A stretch of 64,000 nucleotides of DNA. Source: Psychrobacter arcticus 273-4 (GTDB taxonomy: Bacteria; Pseudomonadota; Gammaproteobacteria; Pseudomonadales; Moraxellaceae). Below, piece after piece: positions 30,839-43,406 of this stretch. Below the pieces are notes generated by a model. It did no database searches and was not told the origin of the DNA. It saw nothing but the letters and a program-made list of their open reading frames with translations. Numbering within the stretch: position 1 is the first letter of the stretch; each line of letters begins with the position of its first letter. The stretch covers positions 2,294,001 through 2,358,000 of the forward strand of contig NC_007204.1 in assembly GCF_000012305.1 (NCBI RefSeq), in the 5' to 3' direction. A program made the position numbers and the translations under genes.

Positions 30839-33800
30839 TTAATGATTACCTTGATTCAGCTCTTGAGCAAACGCTTCATCGAAACTTGCAAAGTCTTTAC
30901 TGTCAGTAGTCGCTGACATATCAAACGCTGCATTTAAGTCTTTATCCTGCAGTTTTTGCTCCGCTTTTTCTTTACGAGCTTTATGATAAGCAAGACCCGT
31001 ACCAGCAGGGATTAAGCGACCAACCACCACGTTTTCTTTCAGACCACGTAGCTCATCCACTTTACCAGTAACCGCAGCAGCCGTTAGGACACGTGTGGTT
31101 TCCTGGAACGATGCGGCTGAGATGAAGCTTTCCGTTGCCAAGCTTGCTTTGGTGATACCAAGTAATTGACGCTCAAACTGAACTGGGAATTTATCTTCCG
31201 CTTCCAGCTTAGCATTCAATGCTTTGATATCAGCATATTCTACCTGATCGCCTTTAAAGTGATTTGAATCACCGCCATCCGTAATCTCAACTTTACGCAA
31301 CATCTGACGAATAATGACTTCGATGTGCTTATCGTTGATTTTTACGCCCTGCAGACGATAAACGTCCTGTACTTCGTTGACGATATAATCAGCAAGCGCG
31401 GTTTGTCCTTTTAGACGTAAGATATCATGCGGATTTTGTGGACCATCAGCAATAACCTCACCACGGGCAACTGTCTCGTTTTCAAAGACGTTAATTTGAC
31501 GCCATTTCGGGATCAGCTCTTCATGAATCTCGCCATCTTCATTAGTAATGATAAAGCGGTTTTTACCTTTGGTTTCTTTACCAAAGCTAACGACACCGCT
31601 CATTTCTGCCATGATAGCGTGATCTTTTGGACGACGAGCTTCGAATAAATCGGCTACACGTGGCAGACCACCGGTAATATCTTTGGTACCTGAAGATGCT
31701 TGTGGTACACGACCTAGAATCGAACCGGCTGCTACTTTTTCACCGTCGCTGACGCGAATGATGGTTTCAGCGGGTAAGAAGTAAATCACTTCTTTACCTT
31801 CGTCGGTGTTCAAGATAATCGCAGGACGCAAGTCTTTTGCTGAGCTTGAACGGTCACGAGTCGCTAGAATCTCAAACGAGCTCATACCAGTCGCGTCATC
31901 AACTTTTACTGTAGCAGTTAAGCCATCAGTGATTTCACTGAAACGTGCTGTACCCGCGAATTCTGTGATAATAGGATGCGTGTGTGGATCCCACTTAGCG
32001 ATGGTTTGACCGCCTTCAACCTGCTCTTCGTCTTTTATGAGGACGCTTGAACCATAAGGTACTTTATAACGCTCACGCTCACGACCAAGTTCATCGGTCA
32101 AGGCGATTTCAGCTGAACGTGATACGATAACCAAGTGACCATCAGTGTGCTGTACAGTTTTCATGTTTTCAAAATGCGCTTGACCAGCACTACGAACTGA
32201 AATGCTGTTGTCCACAGAAGCAGAACTTGCTGCGCCACCAACGTGGAAAGTACGCATGGTCAACTGAGTACCAGGCTCACCGATAGACTGCGCTGCCATA
32301 ACACCGACTGACTCGCCGATATTCACTTTATGACCACGAGCAAGGTCACGACCATAACACTGTGAACAAACACCATGTTCGATCTCACAGGTAATCACTG
32401 AACGTGCCCAAATATCATCGATTGCGTTATTGTCTAGCACCTTAACCCAATGCTCATCGATTAAAGTACCAGCTGGAATCAAGATTTTTTCAGCATCATC
32501 GTTATAAGTAACATCACGTGCCGTTACACGACCTAGTACTAGCTCGCCCAACTTCTCAATGATTTCACCGCCTTGAATATGTGGCTTCATGAGCAAGCCT
32601 TGCTCAGTACCACAATCATCACTGGTAATAACCAAATCTTGTGCCACGTCAACCAAACGACGCGTCAAGTAACCTGAGTTAGCGGTTTTTAGTGCCGTAT
32701 CCGCAAGACCTTTACGCGCACCATGCGTTGAGATAAAGTACTGCAGTACGGTCAAACCTTCACGGAAGTTAGCCTTAATCGGTGTCTCAATGATTGAGCC
32801 ATCTGGCTTAGCCATCAAACCACGCATACCAGCGAGCTGACGAATCTGTGCGGCACTACCACGAGCACCAGAATCTGACATGATAAAGATAGAGTTAAAT
32901 GACTTCTGCTCTTCTTCTTCACCCTTAGCGTTGATAATTTTATCAGTCGCTAAGTTGTCCATCATCGCTTTGGCGACTTTGTCATTGGTACGTGACCAGA
33001 TATCAACCACTTTATTATAACGCTCACCAGCCGTTACAAAGCCTTGCTCAAATTGATCTTCAATCTCGCGCACTTCTGCTTCTGCCACTTCGATGATTTG
33101 CTTTTTCAGTGGTGGAATGACCATGTCATCGATACCGATAGACACACCAGACAGTGTTGCTTGTGCAAAACCAAGATACATCAATTGGTCAGCAAACATA
33201 ACACTTTCTTTAACACCCACTTTACGGTAGCAAGAGTTGATCAATTTAGAGATATTCTTCTTCGTCATCTCTTCATTACATTCATCAAACGACATACCAA
33301 CAGGCATGATGTTCCAGATTAACAAGCGACCAGCAACGGTATCTTTGATACTCGTCTCTTTAGTACGATTGCCGTCATCATCAATATGCGTTTCAGTCAC
33401 ACGCACTTTAATCTTGGCGTTAACATGTAAATCGTTTGAACCAATCGCACGCAATGCTTCATTAACGGTGGCAAAAATCATGCCCTCGCCTTTGGCATTC
33501 ACTGACGAGCGGCTGATGTAATACAAGCCCAATACCACATCTTGTGATGGTACGATGATTGGCTCACCGTTAGCAGGAGACAAGATATTGTTGGTCGACA
33601 TCATAAGTGCACGTGATTCAAGCTGTGCTTCTAGTGTCAATGGCACGTGTACCGCCATTTGGTCACCATCAAAGTCAGCGTTGAATGCGGTACAAACTAG
33701 AGGGTGAAGCTGAATCGCTTTACCTTCGATTAGTACTGGCTCAAATGCTTGTAGACCCAAACGGTGAAGCGTTGGCGCACGGTTAAGCAGCACTGGATGC

Positions 33801-35059
33801 TCACGGATAACCATGGCCAGCATATCCCACACTTGTGGCTCTTCACGCTCTACCATTTTTTTGGCAGCTTTAATCGTCGTCGCCAAGCCATGAGACAATA
33901 ATTTGTTATATGTAAATGGCTTGAACAATTCAAGTGCCATTTTCTTCGGTAGACCACACTGATGTAGACGTAAGGTTGGACCAACAACGATCACCGAACG
34001 ACCAGAATAATCAACACGTTTACCTAGTAAGTTTTGACGGAAACGACCTTGCTTACCTTTGATCATATCAGCCAAAGATTTCAATGGACGCTTGTTACTA
34101 CCAGTAATCGCACGACCGCGGCGACCGTTGTCTAACAATGCATCTACTGATTCTTGCAACATACGTTTTTCGTTACGTACGATGATATCAGGAGCGCTTA
34201 GCTCAAGCAGACGCTTTAGACGATTATTACGGTTAATAACGCGGCGATATAAATCGTTAAGATCTGATGTCGCAAAACGACCGCCTTCAAGTGGTACTAG
34301 AGGACGCAAATCTGGTGGTAGTACTGGTAAGATATTCATTACCATCCACTCAGGCTTATTATTAGAATTACGGAAAGCTTCTAATAATTTAAGACGCTTA
34401 GACATCTTTTTAAGCTTGGTTTCAGAACCAGTTTGCGGAATCGCTTCACGTAACTCATCAATCTCTAAATCTAAGTCGATATCTTTTAAAAGGTCTTGAA
34501 CCGCTTCAGCACCCATCTTGGCCGTGAATTCATCACCGAATTCTTCAAGCGCTTTATAATAATCTTCATCATCAAGCAGTTGATACTTCTCTAAAGAAGT
34601 CAACCCTGGCTCAGTCACGATATAGCTTTCAAAATACAATACGCGTTCGATATCACGAAGCGTCATATCTAGCAATAGACCGATGCGGCTTGGTAATGAT
34701 TTTAAGAACCAAATATGCGCAACAGGGCTCGCTAGGTCAATATGACCCATGCGATCGCGGCGAACTTTAGCCGTGGTAACTTCAACGCCACATTTTTCGC
34801 ATATAACGCCTTGGAATTTACGGCGCTTATATTTACCACATAAACATTCAAAATCTTTTACTGGACCAAAAATTTTGGCACAAAAAAGACCATCACGTTC
34901 AGGTTTGAACGTACGATAGTTAATGGTTTCAGGTTTTTTTACTTCACCATGCGACCACGACTTAATAACGTCAGGCGATGCCAAGGTAATTTGGATGCTA
35001 TCAAACTCATGGTTACCATTGCTGGTAGGGCTTTGCATGATATCGAGTAAATCTTTCAA
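30839..35059 (-). CDS. rpoC: RNA polymerase subunit beta' (1406 aa)
   Basis: Largest catalytic subunit of RNA polymerase. The N-terminal zinc site is CLCGKYKR...CEKCGVEV (residues about 70-90). The catalytic magnesium is held by [10 protein letters not shown] near 460. A second zinc cluster includes CGTEQG and [13 protein letters not shown] (about 815-900). The trigger loop/bridge helix region contains [16 protein letters not shown]. The start codon is TTG at 35059, preceded by GGAG five bases away; homology (KDLLDIM) begins at the next codon, so TTG is convincing. rpoB lies 188 bp upstream. Confidence 0.97.
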   Translation of the reverse strand: MKDLLDIMQSPTSNGNHEFDSIQITLASPDVIKSWSHGEVKKPETINYRTFKPERDGLFCAKIFGPVKDFECLCGKYKRRKFQGVICEKCGVEVTTAKVRRDRMGHIDLASPVAHIWFLKSLPSRIGLLLDMTLRDIERVLYFESYIVTEPGLTSLEKYQLLDDEDYYKALEEFGDEFTAKMGAEAVQDLLKDIDLDLEIDELREAIPQTGSETKLKKMSKRLKLLEAFRNSNNKPEWMVMNILPVLPPDLRPLVPLEGGRFATSDLNDLYRRVINRNNRLKRLLELSAPDIIVRNEKRMLQESVDALLDNGRRGRAITGSNKRPLKSLADMIKGKQGRFRQNLLGKRVDYSGRSVIVVGPTLRLHQCGLPKKMALELFKPFTYNKLLSHGLATTIKAAKKMVEREEPQVWDMLAMVIREHPVLLNRAPTLHRLGLQAFEPVLIEGKAIQLHPLVCTAFNADFDGDQMAVHVPLTLEAQLESRALMMSTNNILSPANGEPIIVPSQDVVLGLYYISRSSVNAKGEGMIFATVNEALRAIGSNDLHVNAKIKVRVTETHIDDDGNRTKETSIKDTVAGRLLIWNIMPVGMSFDECNEEMTKKNISKLINSCYRKVGVKESVMFADQLMYLGFAQATLSGVSIGIDDMVIPPLKKQIIEVAEAEVREIEDQFEQGFVTAGERYNKVVDIWSRTNDKVAKAMMDNLATDKIINAKGEEEEQKSFNSIFIMSDSGARGSAAQIRQLAGMRGLMAKPDGSIIETPIKANFREGLTVLQYFISTHGARKGLADTALKTANSGYLTRRLVDVAQDLVITSDDCGTEQGLLMKPHIQGGEIIEKLGELVLGRVTARDVTYNDDAEKILIPAGTLIDEHWVKVLDNNAIDDIWARSVITCEIEHGVCSQCYGRDLARGHKVNIGESVGVMAAQSIGEPGTQLTMRTFHVGGAASSASVDNSISVRSAGQAHFENMKTVQHTDGHLVIVSRSAEIALTDELGRERERYKVPYGSSVLIKDEEQVEGGQTIAKWDPHTHPIITEFAGTARFSEITDGLTATVKVDDATGMSSFEILATRDRSSSAKDLRPAIILNTDEGKEVIYFLPAETIIRVSDGEKVAAGSILGRVPQASSGTKDITGGLPRVADLFEARRPKDHAIMAEMSGVVSFGKETKGKNRFIITNEDGEIHEELIPKWRQINVFENETVARGEVIADGPQNPHDILRLKGQTALADYIVNEVQDVYRLQGVKINDKHIEVIIRQMLRKVEITDGGDSNHFKGDQVEYADIKALNAKLEAEDKFPVQFERQLLGITKASLATESFISAASFQETTRVLTAAAVTGKVDELRGLKENVVVGRLIPAGTGLAYHKARKEKAEQKLQDKDLNAAFDMSATTDSKDFASFDEAFAQELNQGNH

Positions 35060-35247
35060 GTTGCTTCTCCGTTATCTTTATAATCATCTGACAGCGTATT
35101 ATGAGCGCGGCCACGATGAATGAAGGCAATGAATAGGGTTGAGACAAATCACTAAAAGCAGCAGCAATGAGCATACTGCCTTTAGGTTGACCATTAAGGA
35201 TAATAATTAACTGAAACTGGGTTAAAAGCAGCTTCAGTCAGCGATGC

Positions 35248-38200
35248 TTAATGGGTTTGTTTTAACTCAATATTAATACCCAGTGATTTGATTTCTTTGG
35301 TCAACACGTTAAACGATTCAGGCATACCTGGATCCATATATTGCTCACCATCGACGATGTTTTTGTACATACGCGTACGGCCTTCAACGTCATCCGACTT
35401 CACAGTCAGCATCTCTTGCAAGGTATAAGTCGCGCCATAAGCTTCTAGTGCCCATACTTCCATCTCACCAAAGCGCTGACCACCAAACTGAGCTTTACCA
35501 CCTAGAGGCTGCTGCGTCACTAGTGAGTATGAACCAGTTGAACGCGCATGCATTTTGTCATCGACTAAATGGTTCAATTTCAGCATATACATGTAGCCAA
35601 CCGTCACTTTACGGTCAAACTTCTGACCCGTACGACCATCATATAACGTCTGCTGACCATCACGATCCATACCAGCAAGCTCTAGCAAATCTTTAACTTG
35701 GCTTTCTTTTGCACCATCGAATACTGCCGTACCCATTGGCACACCAGCACGCAAGTTATCTGCTAGCGCCATGATGTCATCATCAGTTAAGCTATCAAGA
35801 TCGACTTGCTCGCCGCCCACTTGGTTATAGATTTTATCTAAGAACTCACGCAAATCTTTGATTGCTGCTTGCGATTTGAGCATGCCATCAATTTTTTCGC
35901 CCAAGCCTTTTGCTGCCATACCCAAATGCGTCTCAAGAACCTGACCAATGTTCATACGTGATGGAACACCAAGCGGGTTCAATACGATGTCGACAGTATT
36001 GCCATGCTCATCATACGGCATGTCTTCAACTGGCATAATACGTGATACCACACCTTTGTTACCATGACGACCCGCCATTTTATCACCAGGCTGGATACGA
36101 CGCTTAACCGCTAGATAGACCTTAACGATTTTTTGTACGCCATGTTGTAAATCATCACCTGCCGTCAGTTTGCGTTTTTTCTCAGCAAACTTCACATCGA
36201 TATCTTTTTGCTTATCAACTAAGTACTCTGCGATTTGCGTTAGACGCTCAGAGATTTCTTCTTCAACTGGCTGGATATCAAGCAAAGTCTCAAGGCTCAT
36301 ATCTTTCATATCAGCCAATGCCATGATTGTACCGGCTTTTAGACCAGAACCACCACTGACTTTTTGACCATCTAAAAGATTACCAATACGACCACGAGCT
36401 GCTTCTTCAAAGATGCGGAGCTCTTCTTTTAAATCTTTACGATAGCTATCAAGCTGTGATTTTTCAATCGCTCTTGCACGCGCATCTTTTTCAACACCGT
36501 CACGGGTAAAGACTTGTACGTCAATAACCGTACCTTTGCTTGATGTTGGAACACGTAACGACGTGTCTTTCACATCAGCGGCTTTTTCACCAAAGATAGC
36601 CCGGAGCAATTTCTCTTCTGGCGTTAGTTGCGTCTCACCTTTTGGTGTCACTTTACCAACTAGGATATCACCAGCGTCAACTTCAGCACCAATATAAACA
36701 ATACCGGCTTCATCAAGACTTGATAGAGCTGCTTCACCAACGTTTGGAATATCAGCAGTGATCTCTTCAGTACCTAGCTTGGTATCACGCGCCACACAGG
36801 TCAATTCTTGAATATGAATGGTCGTGAAACGATCTTCTTTCACGACTTTTTCAGATAACAAGATTGAATCTTCGAAGTTGTAACCATTCCACGGCATAAA
36901 TGCGATGCGGATGTTCTGACCTAATGCTAACTCACCAAGATCCGTTGATGGACCATCAGCCAAGATATCACCGAAAGCAATTTCATCGCCTTGGTTAACG
37001 ATAATACGTTGGTTGATACAAGTGTTTTGGTTCGAACGTGTGTATTTAACTAAGTTATAGATATCAATACCGGCTTCACCAGCAATCATCTCTGCTTCAT
37101 TAACACGAACGACAATACGCGACGCATCAACATCTTCGATCACGCCGCCACGCTTAGCGATCACACAAACACCTGAGTCACGCGCAACGTGACGTTCCAT
37201 ACCCGTACCTACTAACGGCTTATCAGCACGTAGCGTAGGAACCGCCTGACGCTGCATGTTCGAGCCCATCAAGGCACGGTTAGCATCATCATGCTCTAGG
37301 AATGGAATCAAACCAGCTGCGACCGATACTACCTGACTTGGCGACACATCCATATGTGTCACTTTTTCTGGCGGCATGCGGACGAATTCACCATAACTAC
37401 GCACACTGACCATCTCATCAGATAACGCGCCATCGGCGGTCACTGGTGAATCAGCCTGTGCAATGACCGTACCTACTTCTTCAATTGCTGATAGATATTC
37501 AATAACATCCGTGACTTTACCATCTACCACACGACGATAAGGCGTCTCTAAGAAGCCGAAGCTATTAGTTTTAGCAAAAGTTGCTAATGAGTTAATCAAA
37601 CCAATGTTTGGACCTTCAGGAGTTTCAATCGGACATACGCGACCATAATGCGTATCATGTACGTCACGTACTTCAAAGCCTGCACGTTCACGGGTCAGAC
37701 CACCGGGTCCTAACGCTGAAACACGACGTTTATGCGTCACTTCAGACAATGGATTATTCTGATCCATAAACTGTGATAACTGGCTTGAGCCAAAGAATTC
37801 TTTAACCGCTGCCGCAACAGGTTTTGAATTAATCAAATCTTGTGGCGATAAATTATCAGATTCTGCTGAGCTTAAACGCTCTTTAACCGCACGCTCAACA
37901 CGTACTAGACCGACACGGAATTGGTTTTCTGCCATCTCGCCGACCGAACGAATACGGCGGTTACCTAAATGGTCAATATCATCAACTTCACCGCGACCAT
38001 TACGAATCTCGATCAGCTCTTTTAATACGTTAACGATGTCGGCATTGGTCAATACGCTACGTTCACGCTGAATATCAGCGTCATCCGTATCTACAAAATC
38101 AAGACCTAAACGACGGTTAAACTTCATACGACCGACATTCGATAAGTCATAACGATCCGCGTTAAAGAACATGCTGTCAAAAAGTTTCTCAGCAGTCTCA

Positions 38201-39366
38201 ACCGTTGGTGGCTCACCTGGGCGCATGACTTTATAAATCTCAATCAAAGCTTCTTCACGGCTTGACGTGCTATCTGCACGTAGCGTATCAGCAATATAAC
38301 TGCCCTGATCGATATCATTAGTGAACAGAATACTGAATTCTTTAATAGATTCACTGGCTTCAAATGCACTTAGTTTAACCAATAATTCATGGTCAATCAG
38401 CGTGTTAGCACGAGCGATAACTTCATCATTAACGATGATGTCTTCTGCTAAAATACGCTCATATAAGTATTCATCAGGAATCGAGATTTTCGTCATACCC
38501 GCTTCTTCAAGCTGACGGATACGGCGAGCATTAATACGTTTTCCCTGCTCAACAACTACGTCGCCTTCAGGAGTAACGATATCGAACTGTGCCATCTCAC
38601 CACGTAAGCGATCAGCAACCAGATCAATCTCGAACTGCTCTTCACCTTTATAAACCTTCACTTTATCAAAGAATAAATCTAAGATCTCAGAAGTGCTTAA
38701 GCCTAAAGCGCGCAGAATAATAGATGCCAATAGCTTACGACGACGATCAATACGAGCAAAAACTAAGTCTTTAGCATCGAATTCAAAGTCAAGCCATGAA
38801 CCACGGTAAGGAATGATACGAGCGTTATATAGAACTTTACCACTTGAGTGCGACTTACCTTTATCATGGTCAAAGAACACACCAGGTGAACGATGAAGCT
38901 GAGAGACGATAACACGCTCAGTACCATTGATAATAAAGGTACCGTTAGCGGTCATAAGTGGCATCTCGCCCATATAAACGCTTTGCTCACGGATATCTTT
39001 AATAGCCGCTTTGCTGTCTTTATCTTTGCTATCTTTGTCTTTGATGATTAAGCGAATTTTGACACGCATAGGCGCAGCAAACGTCGAACCACGTAAGATA
39101 CACTCACGCTCATCAAATTCAGGCGTACCTAAATAGTATTCAACGAATTGTAGCTCTGCATTACCAGAGTGACTCTCAATTGGAAAAATAGAAGAGTATG
39201 CAGCTTGCAAGCCAGTATTCTCACGAGCTTTTGGCTTTTTATGCTCTTGCAAAAATTGCTCATAAGAATCTACTTGGATAGACAACAAATAGGGAATGTC
39301 CATCACAGTAGGCAATTCAGCAAAACTTTTGCGAATACGCTTTTTTTCAGTATAAGAATATGCCAT
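35248..39366 (-). CDS. rpoB: RNA polymerase subunit beta (1372 aa)
   Basis: Second catalytic subunit of RNA polymerase. The rifampicin pocket is wild type by inspection ([28 protein letters not shown]). Other landmarks are [16 protein letters not shown], the [12 protein letters not shown] catalytic-centre lysines, and the C-terminal [14 protein letters not shown]. Length is close to the family norm (1342 in E. coli). The gene is separated from rplL by an unusually long 754-bp gap with a terminator-like hairpin, so it may be partly expressed from its own start. Confidence 0.97.
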   Translation of the reverse strand: MAYSYTEKKRIRKSFAELPTVMDIPYLLSIQVDSYEQFLQEHKKPKARENTGLQAAYSSIFPIESHSGNAELQFVEYYLGTPEFDERECILRGSTFAAPMRVKIRLIIKDKDSKDKDSKAAIKDIREQSVYMGEMPLMTANGTFIINGTERVIVSQLHRSPGVFFDHDKGKSHSSGKVLYNARIIPYRGSWLDFEFDAKDLVFARIDRRRKLLASIILRALGLSTSEILDLFFDKVKVYKGEEQFEIDLVADRLRGEMAQFDIVTPEGDVVVEQGKRINARRIRQLEEAGMTKISIPDEYLYERILAEDIIVNDEVIARANTLIDHELLVKLSAFEASESIKEFSILFTNDIDQGSYIADTLRADSTSSREEALIEIYKVMRPGEPPTVETAEKLFDSMFFNADRYDLSNVGRMKFNRRLGLDFVDTDDADIQRERSVLTNADIVNVLKELIEIRNGRGEVDDIDHLGNRRIRSVGEMAENQFRVGLVRVERAVKERLSSAESDNLSPQDLINSKPVAAAVKEFFGSSQLSQFMDQNNPLSEVTHKRRVSALGPGGLTRERAGFEVRDVHDTHYGRVCPIETPEGPNIGLINSLATFAKTNSFGFLETPYRRVVDGKVTDVIEYLSAIEEVGTVIAQADSPVTADGALSDEMVSVRSYGEFVRMPPEKVTHMDVSPSQVVSVAAGLIPFLEHDDANRALMGSNMQRQAVPTLRADKPLVGTGMERHVARDSGVCVIAKRGGVIEDVDASRIVVRVNEAEMIAGEAGIDIYNLVKYTRSNQNTCINQRIIVNQGDEIAFGDILADGPSTDLGELALGQNIRIAFMPWNGYNFEDSILLSEKVVKEDRFTTIHIQELTCVARDTKLGTEEITADIPNVGEAALSSLDEAGIVYIGAEVDAGDILVGKVTPKGETQLTPEEKLLRAIFGEKAADVKDTSLRVPTSSKGTVIDVQVFTRDGVEKDARARAIEKSQLDSYRKDLKEELRIFEEAARGRIGNLLDGQKVSGGSGLKAGTIMALADMKDMSLETLLDIQPVEEEISERLTQIAEYLVDKQKDIDVKFAEKKRKLTAGDDLQHGVQKIVKVYLAVKRRIQPGDKMAGRHGNKGVVSRIMPVEDMPYDEHGNTVDIVLNPLGVPSRMNIGQVLETHLGMAAKGLGEKIDGMLKSQAAIKDLREFLDKIYNQVGGEQVDLDSLTDDDIMALADNLRAGVPMGTAVFDGAKESQVKDLLELAGMDRDGQQTLYDGRTGQKFDRKVTVGYMYMLKLNHLVDDKMHARSTGSYSLVTQQPLGGKAQFGGQRFGEMEVWALEAYGATYTLQEMLTVKSDDVEGRTRMYKNIVDGEQYMDPGMPESFNVLTKEIKSLGINIELKQTH

Positions 39367-40064
39367 CGAGAGTCCTTACAGTAAACGTGGAAACAAATGA
39401 AAATCGTGGCTGGTGTGCATAAATACTATGCAAACTAAGCGACGTAAACGATAATATAAAACGGGTATTCAAGGTTTAATCTTTATATCAATAACTGCTT
39501 TGCTAATCAGTGCTTGCTAATCAGTGCCTGCTTAGCACCTATCATTTAATTCAATCTTGTTATCGTGATTTAAGTCAGCCTATATGACTGCCTAGAGCGA
39601 AAAATTCAATCTTAAAGTGTTGGCAATATGTCACTCTTAACGCTTAAACGACAGTTATCTTGCCTAAATATAAATACTATTAGCATGGTCTATAAACGAT
39701 TTAACATCCAAACTGGCTGCTACCAAAATCAATATCGTCACTGATATCTACCGTCTACGAGCCTATATACTGACAGTAACGCCACGCTAGAGAGCTTATT
39801 CAACAGTTTTTGATTAGTAATAAATAGGACAACTATAAATCTTAGAAATAATAATATTTAAAGTCATTATAAGCGATAGAGTTAATAGAAAAACGTGCAG
39901 ACACAAAAAAATGCCAAACATCTACTGACGTTTAGCCATATTATCTGGTTTCAATAACTACTAAGTGTGCTTGCATGTATATCGTCTGTCCTTTTGATGG
40001 GTATCCACCGTGTTGTTGCTTACGACTGTTGGCAGACACAAAAGGTCAAGCTAGTAATTATAGT
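39367..40064. other. Long rplL-rpoB intergenic region
   Basis: About 700 bp without a protein-like frame on either strand. TGCTAATCAGTGC(T/C) occurs twice in tandem near 39501-39528. I could not pick a convincing promoter by eye. The gap is about twice the length known in E. coli, where the equivalent region holds the rpoBC attenuator and an RNase III site. Confidence 0.5.
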
Positions 40065-40105
40065 AAAAAAAAGCCGGCAATGCAAGGCATTACCAGCTTT
40101 TTTTT
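40065..40105 (-). terminator. Terminator/attenuator between rplL and rpoB
   Basis: AAAAAAAAGCCGGCAATGC pairs with GCATTACCAGCTTTTTTTT, with two mismatches and a 3-base loop, followed on the minus strand by a run of T. It begins 16 bp after the rplL stop. In E. coli a partly efficient terminator at this position lowers rpoBC relative to rplJL; the same role is inferred here. Confidence 0.8.
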
Positions 40106-40120
40106 CGTACTACCGTTAAA

Positions 40121-40492
40121 CTATTTTAGTTCAACAGTTGCACCAGCTTCTTCAAGTTTCTTTTTCAACTCTTCAGCTTCAGCTTTGTTAACGCCTTCTT
40201 TGATTGAAGCTGGAGCGCTTTCAACCAAATCTTTCGCTTCTTTCAGGCCAAGACCAGTAGCTTCACGTACGGCTTTAATTACGCCAACTTTCTTCTCGCC
40301 AAAGCTGGCAAGAACTACGTCAAACTCGTCTTTTTCTTCAGCAGCAGCAGCAGCAGGACCAGCAGCAGCAGGTGCAGCAGCAACAGCAGCTGTTACGCCG
40401 AATTTTTCTTCCATAGCGCTGATTAATTCAACGATATCCATTACTGACATTTCAGCGATTGCGTTTAACACGTCATCTTTAGATAGTGCCAT
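40121..40492 (-). CDS. rplL: 50S ribosomal protein L7/L12 (123 aa)
   Basis: L12 forms the multi-copy stalk of the large subunit that recruits translational GTPases. It has the N-terminal dimerisation helix pair ([24 protein letters not shown]), an Ala-rich hinge (about 35-50) and the C-terminal domain with [20 protein letters not shown]. It is highly acidic and of normal length. It sits 126 bp after rplJ, in the order rplJ-rplL. Confidence 0.97.
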   Translation of the reverse strand: MALSKDDVLNAIAEMSVMDIVELISAMEEKFGVTAAVAAAPAAAGPAAAAAEEKDEFDVVLASFGEKKVGVIKAVREATGLGLKEAKDLVESAPASIKEGVNKAEAEELKKKLEEAGATVELK

Positions 40493-40618
40493 GAGAACTC
40501 TCCGTTATCTGATAAAAATTAATTGATTTTAATATCGCTTGGATTGCTTGCCAAATGTTCAAATAGTGTTGACAATAAAGTGCAATCGGCGATGTCAAAG
40601 TTACGTTAAAACAAGCAA

Positions 40619-41146
40619 TTAAGCAGCTTCTTTTGCGTCTTTGATTGCTGCAACAGTGCGAACTAACTTGCCAGGAACTGCGTTCATAGTCTGGACAAGC
40701 TTGGTCACTGGTGCATTCATAGTAGCCATCAAGATAGAGATTGCTTCGTCGCGAGTTGGTAGCTTCGATACGCGCTCTAGCTCTTCTGGACCATAAACAA
40801 CACCACCAACTGATACCAATTTGGTCTCTAAAGCTTTGTTATCTTTACTGAAGTCGAAAACGACTCGAGCAGCAGATCCCAAATCTTCCATAGAGAAAGC
40901 CAAAAGTAATGGACCAGTCATACGGTCTGACATGCTCTCAAACTTAGTGCCTTCAAACGCACGTTTTGCTAGGGTATTTTTTACCACTTTCAAAACGACG
41001 CCTTTTTCACGGGCTTGTTCGCGCAGCTTAGTAAGCTTTGCAACACCAATACCATGATATTCGGCAGCTACTGCTGAGTAAGCATTAGCAGCAACTTCAG
41101 ACACTTCAGCCACAACTTGTTGTTTTTGCTCTAGCGTTAATGCCAT
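40619..41146 (-). CDS. rplJ: 50S ribosomal protein L10 (175 aa)
   Basis: L10 anchors L12 dimers to 23S rRNA and represses its own operon by binding the leader. The N-terminal rRNA-binding domain includes YHGIGVAKLTKLREQAR and VVKNTLAKRAFEGT; the C-terminal helix binds L12. Length is normal. An AAAGGAG ribosome binding site precedes the ATG. The long upstream gap fits an autoregulatory leader. Confidence 0.96.
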   Translation of the reverse strand: MALTLEQKQQVVAEVSEVAANAYSAVAAEYHGIGVAKLTKLREQAREKGVVLKVVKNTLAKRAFEGTKFESMSDRMTGPLLLAFSMEDLGSAARVVFDFSKDNKALETKLVSVGGVVYGPEELERVSKLPTRDEAISILMATMNAPVTKLVQTMNAVPGKLVRTVAAIKDAKEAA

Positions 41147-41544
41147 AAGTTGACTCCTTTAATCTTATCAATCAGCTGAGCATTTAATCATTTAAAACCT
41201 AAGCTTTTAAGCCTCAGTTATCAATAATTAAAACACTCGCTTAGACTGACTTGATACGACACGTTATCAGCAAATTTAATTTACTTATAACGACTGATTA
41301 CGGCACCGTTATCAGAATGACATCAAGTGATAGGTTGCCCTATCGGCTCTTATCAACAACTGGGTGGGCCACCGTCTGCGTAGGACAATTAAGATTTTCA
41401 TCTGTCATCGATTAACAACAGCAGCTCAATGTGATAAATCATGATCTACAAGAGTCATCATCCATTCCATTAAACCGCTCTCTACCTACGGTCTTAGACA
41501 GCATAGCGTTTGCTACGCTGACCTAATTCTTTAAAATATTTTGT
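41147..41544 (-). promoter_or_regulatory. Probable rplJL promoter and L10 autoregulatory leader
   Basis: A 437-bp gene-free gap separates rplA from rplJ; E. coli has a gap of similar size holding the L10 promoter and the mRNA structure bound by L10-L12. The minus strand contains several short complementary stretches here (around 41340-41400), but I could not fold the kink-turn by eye. The call rests on position and gap length. Confidence 0.4.
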
Positions 41545-41573
41545 CCTGTTATTCAAAATCGTTGAATAACAGG
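41545..41573 (-). terminator. Perfect hairpin just after rplA
   Basis: CCTGTTATTCAA and TTGAATAACAGG form a perfect 12-bp stem with a 5-base loop, 11 bp after the rplA stop. The minus strand then reads ACAAAATATTTT, only a weak U-tract, so it may be a partial terminator or an RNA processing/stability element ending the rplKA message. Confidence 0.6.
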
Positions 41574-41583
41574 TGGTATTTAA

Positions 41584-42285
41584 TTATTTCGCTGTGCGAT
41601 ATGGAACTGGATCAATACTTAGACCAGGACCCATGGTGCTAGACAAGGTAATTTTCTTGATGAAAGTACCTTTAGAAGTAGCAGGCTTAGCACGTCTCAA
41701 ATCTGAAATCAGTGCTTCAGCATTCTGGATTACTTGCTCAGCAGTAAAACCAACTTGACCGATAGTCGTGTGGATAATACCTGCTTTGTCTACACGATAC
41801 TGTGCTTGACCGGCTTTAGCGTTAAGAACCGCTTCAGCAACGTTAGGCGTAACCGTACCGACTTTAGGGTTAGGCATTAGACCACGTGGGCCTAGGATAG
41901 TACCTAGTTGACCAACAACACGCATTGCATCAGGAGCAGCAATAACGACATCAAAGTCCATGTTACCGGCTTTGATTGATTCTGCTAGGTCTTCAAAACC
42001 AACGATGTCAGCACCAGCTTCTTTAGCGGCTTCAGCAGCAGCGCCTTGAGCGAATACAGCAACGCGTTTGGTTTTACCAGTACCCGCAGGTAAGTTGGTT
42101 GCGCCACGTACGACTTGATCAGATTTACGTGGGTCAACGCCCAAGTTTACTGCGATATCAATAGACTCTTTGAATTTAAGAGGTGGTAAATCGTTTAAGA
42201 TTTGAACCGCTTCTTCGATCGTGTATTGTTTTTCGTGCTCAATACGGCTATTGATTTCTTTTTGACGTTTGGTTAGCTTAGACAT
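41584..42285 (-). CDS. rplA: 50S ribosomal protein L1 (233 aa)
   Basis: L1 binds 23S rRNA at the mobile stalk near the E site and acts as translational repressor of rplKA in many bacteria. The signature region [20 protein letters not shown] is complete; the C-terminal part includes [11 protein letters not shown]. Length is normal. The start codon shares an A with the rplK stop (TAATG), giving tight coupling. Confidence 0.97.
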   Translation of the reverse strand: MSKLTKRQKEINSRIEHEKQYTIEEAVQILNDLPPLKFKESIDIAVNLGVDPRKSDQVVRGATNLPAGTGKTKRVAVFAQGAAAEAAKEAGADIVGFEDLAESIKAGNMDFDVVIAAPDAMRVVGQLGTILGPRGLMPNPKVGTVTPNVAEAVLNAKAGQAQYRVDKAGIIHTTIGQVGFTAEQVIQNAEALISDLRRAKPATSKGTFIKKITLSSTMGPGLSIDPVPYRTAK

Positions 42286-42716
42286 TATACACCCTCCACG
42301 GTAATACCCATTGAACGTGCAGTACCAGCGATGGTACGGATAGCAGCGTCAAGATCAGCTGCAGTCAAATCTGCATCTTTAGTCTTAACGATTTCTTCTA
42401 GTTGCGCACGGTCAACTTTACCGACTTTAGCGGTATTAGGTGTACCAGAACCTTTAGCAATGCCAGCAGCCTTACGTAGTAGATACGCAGCTGGTGGTGA
42501 CTTCATGATGAAGGTAAAAGACTTATCGCTGTATACAGTGATCTCAGTAGGAATCGGTAGACCCGGCTCTTGGTTTGAGGTTGCAGCGTTAAATTCTTTA
42601 CAGAACGCCATGATGTTCACGCCTTTTTGACCCAATGCTGGACCAATCGGTGGTGAAGGATTTGCTTTGCCTGCAGGCACTTGCAGTTTGATGTAACCAT
42701 CAATCTTCTTAGCCAT
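42285..42716 (-). CDS. rplK: 50S ribosomal protein L11 (143 aa)
   Basis: L11 binds the GTPase-associated region of 23S rRNA. The N-terminal thiostrepton-related helix [20 protein letters not shown] is wild type, and the C-terminal RNA-binding domain ends [12 protein letters not shown]. Normal length. It lies 88 bp after nusG and is coupled to rplA. Confidence 0.97.
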
Positions 42717-42804
42717 GATTCTCTCCTAAATGGGTAATAGCGCCAAATCAATATACATAGGCAATTGACTAATAGCTCCCCGGTTGATGAACTTTTTTGC
42801 TGGT

Positions 42805-43335
42805 TTAGTCTAGCTTCTCAACTTTACTAAACTCAAGCTCAACCTGAGTCGGTCGATTAAATACGTTTACCGTTAAATGTAATTTAGACTTCTCATAATC
42901 CACTTTTTCAACCAACCCTTTAAAGTCAGTGAATGGACCATCGATAACCAACAACTCTTCGCCCGGCTCAAATAGAGTCTTAGGACGTGGGTCAGTTTCA
43001 GTCTGATTCAAACGGTTTAAAATACGGTCAGCTTCTACTTCCGTAATCGGCGCTGGCGTTTCTGGTGTACCACCAATAAAGCCCATAATACGTGGGCAAT
43101 CTTTTACGATGTGCCAAGTATTGTCGTTCATTTCCATCTGGATCAATACATAACCCGGAAAAAACTTACGCTCGCTTTTACGTTTTTTGCCGTCTTTCAT
43201 TTCGACGACTTCTTCAGTAGGCACCAATACATCACCGAAAAACTCAGCGAATTCACTACGGTTAATACGATCAGTTAATGAACGCTGTACTTGCTTTTCA
43301 TATCCTGAAAATGCTTGGACAATATACCAACGCAT
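42805..43335 (-). CDS. nusG: Transcription termination/antitermination factor NusG (176 aa)
   Basis: NusG holds RNA polymerase in processive mode and links it to Rho or the ribosome. The N-terminal NGN domain starts [16 protein letters not shown] and includes [12 protein letters not shown]. The C-terminal KOW domain carries [23 protein letters not shown] precedes the ATG. It follows secE by 71 bp. Confidence 0.97.
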   Translation of the reverse strand: MRWYIVQAFSGYEKQVQRSLTDRINRSEFAEFFGDVLVPTEEVVEMKDGKKRKSERKFFPGYVLIQMEMNDNTWHIVKDCPRIMGFIGGTPETPAPITEVEADRILNRLNQTETDPRPKTLFEPGEELLVIDGPFTDFKGLVEKVDYEKSKLHLTVNVFNRPTQVELEFSKVEKLD

Positions 43336-43406
43336 ATCACGCTCCTGATCAGTGTAAGTAAGTCGTTATCAATAAATTTCGGGTAAACAGTCGCTAATAC
43401 GCGCCA

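Noticed and set aside
39975..40526. 183-codon plus-strand frame antisense to rplL
   Set aside because: Most of it is the reverse complement of rplL, whose Ala-rich codons give a Ser/Ala-rich antisense frame. The rest is terminator sequence.
41374..41384. GTCTGCGTAGG in the rplJ leader, identical to part of the repeat core
   Set aside because: Only 11 bp match, with no surrounding similarity and no TA ends. It could be chance or part of the ribosomal leader.
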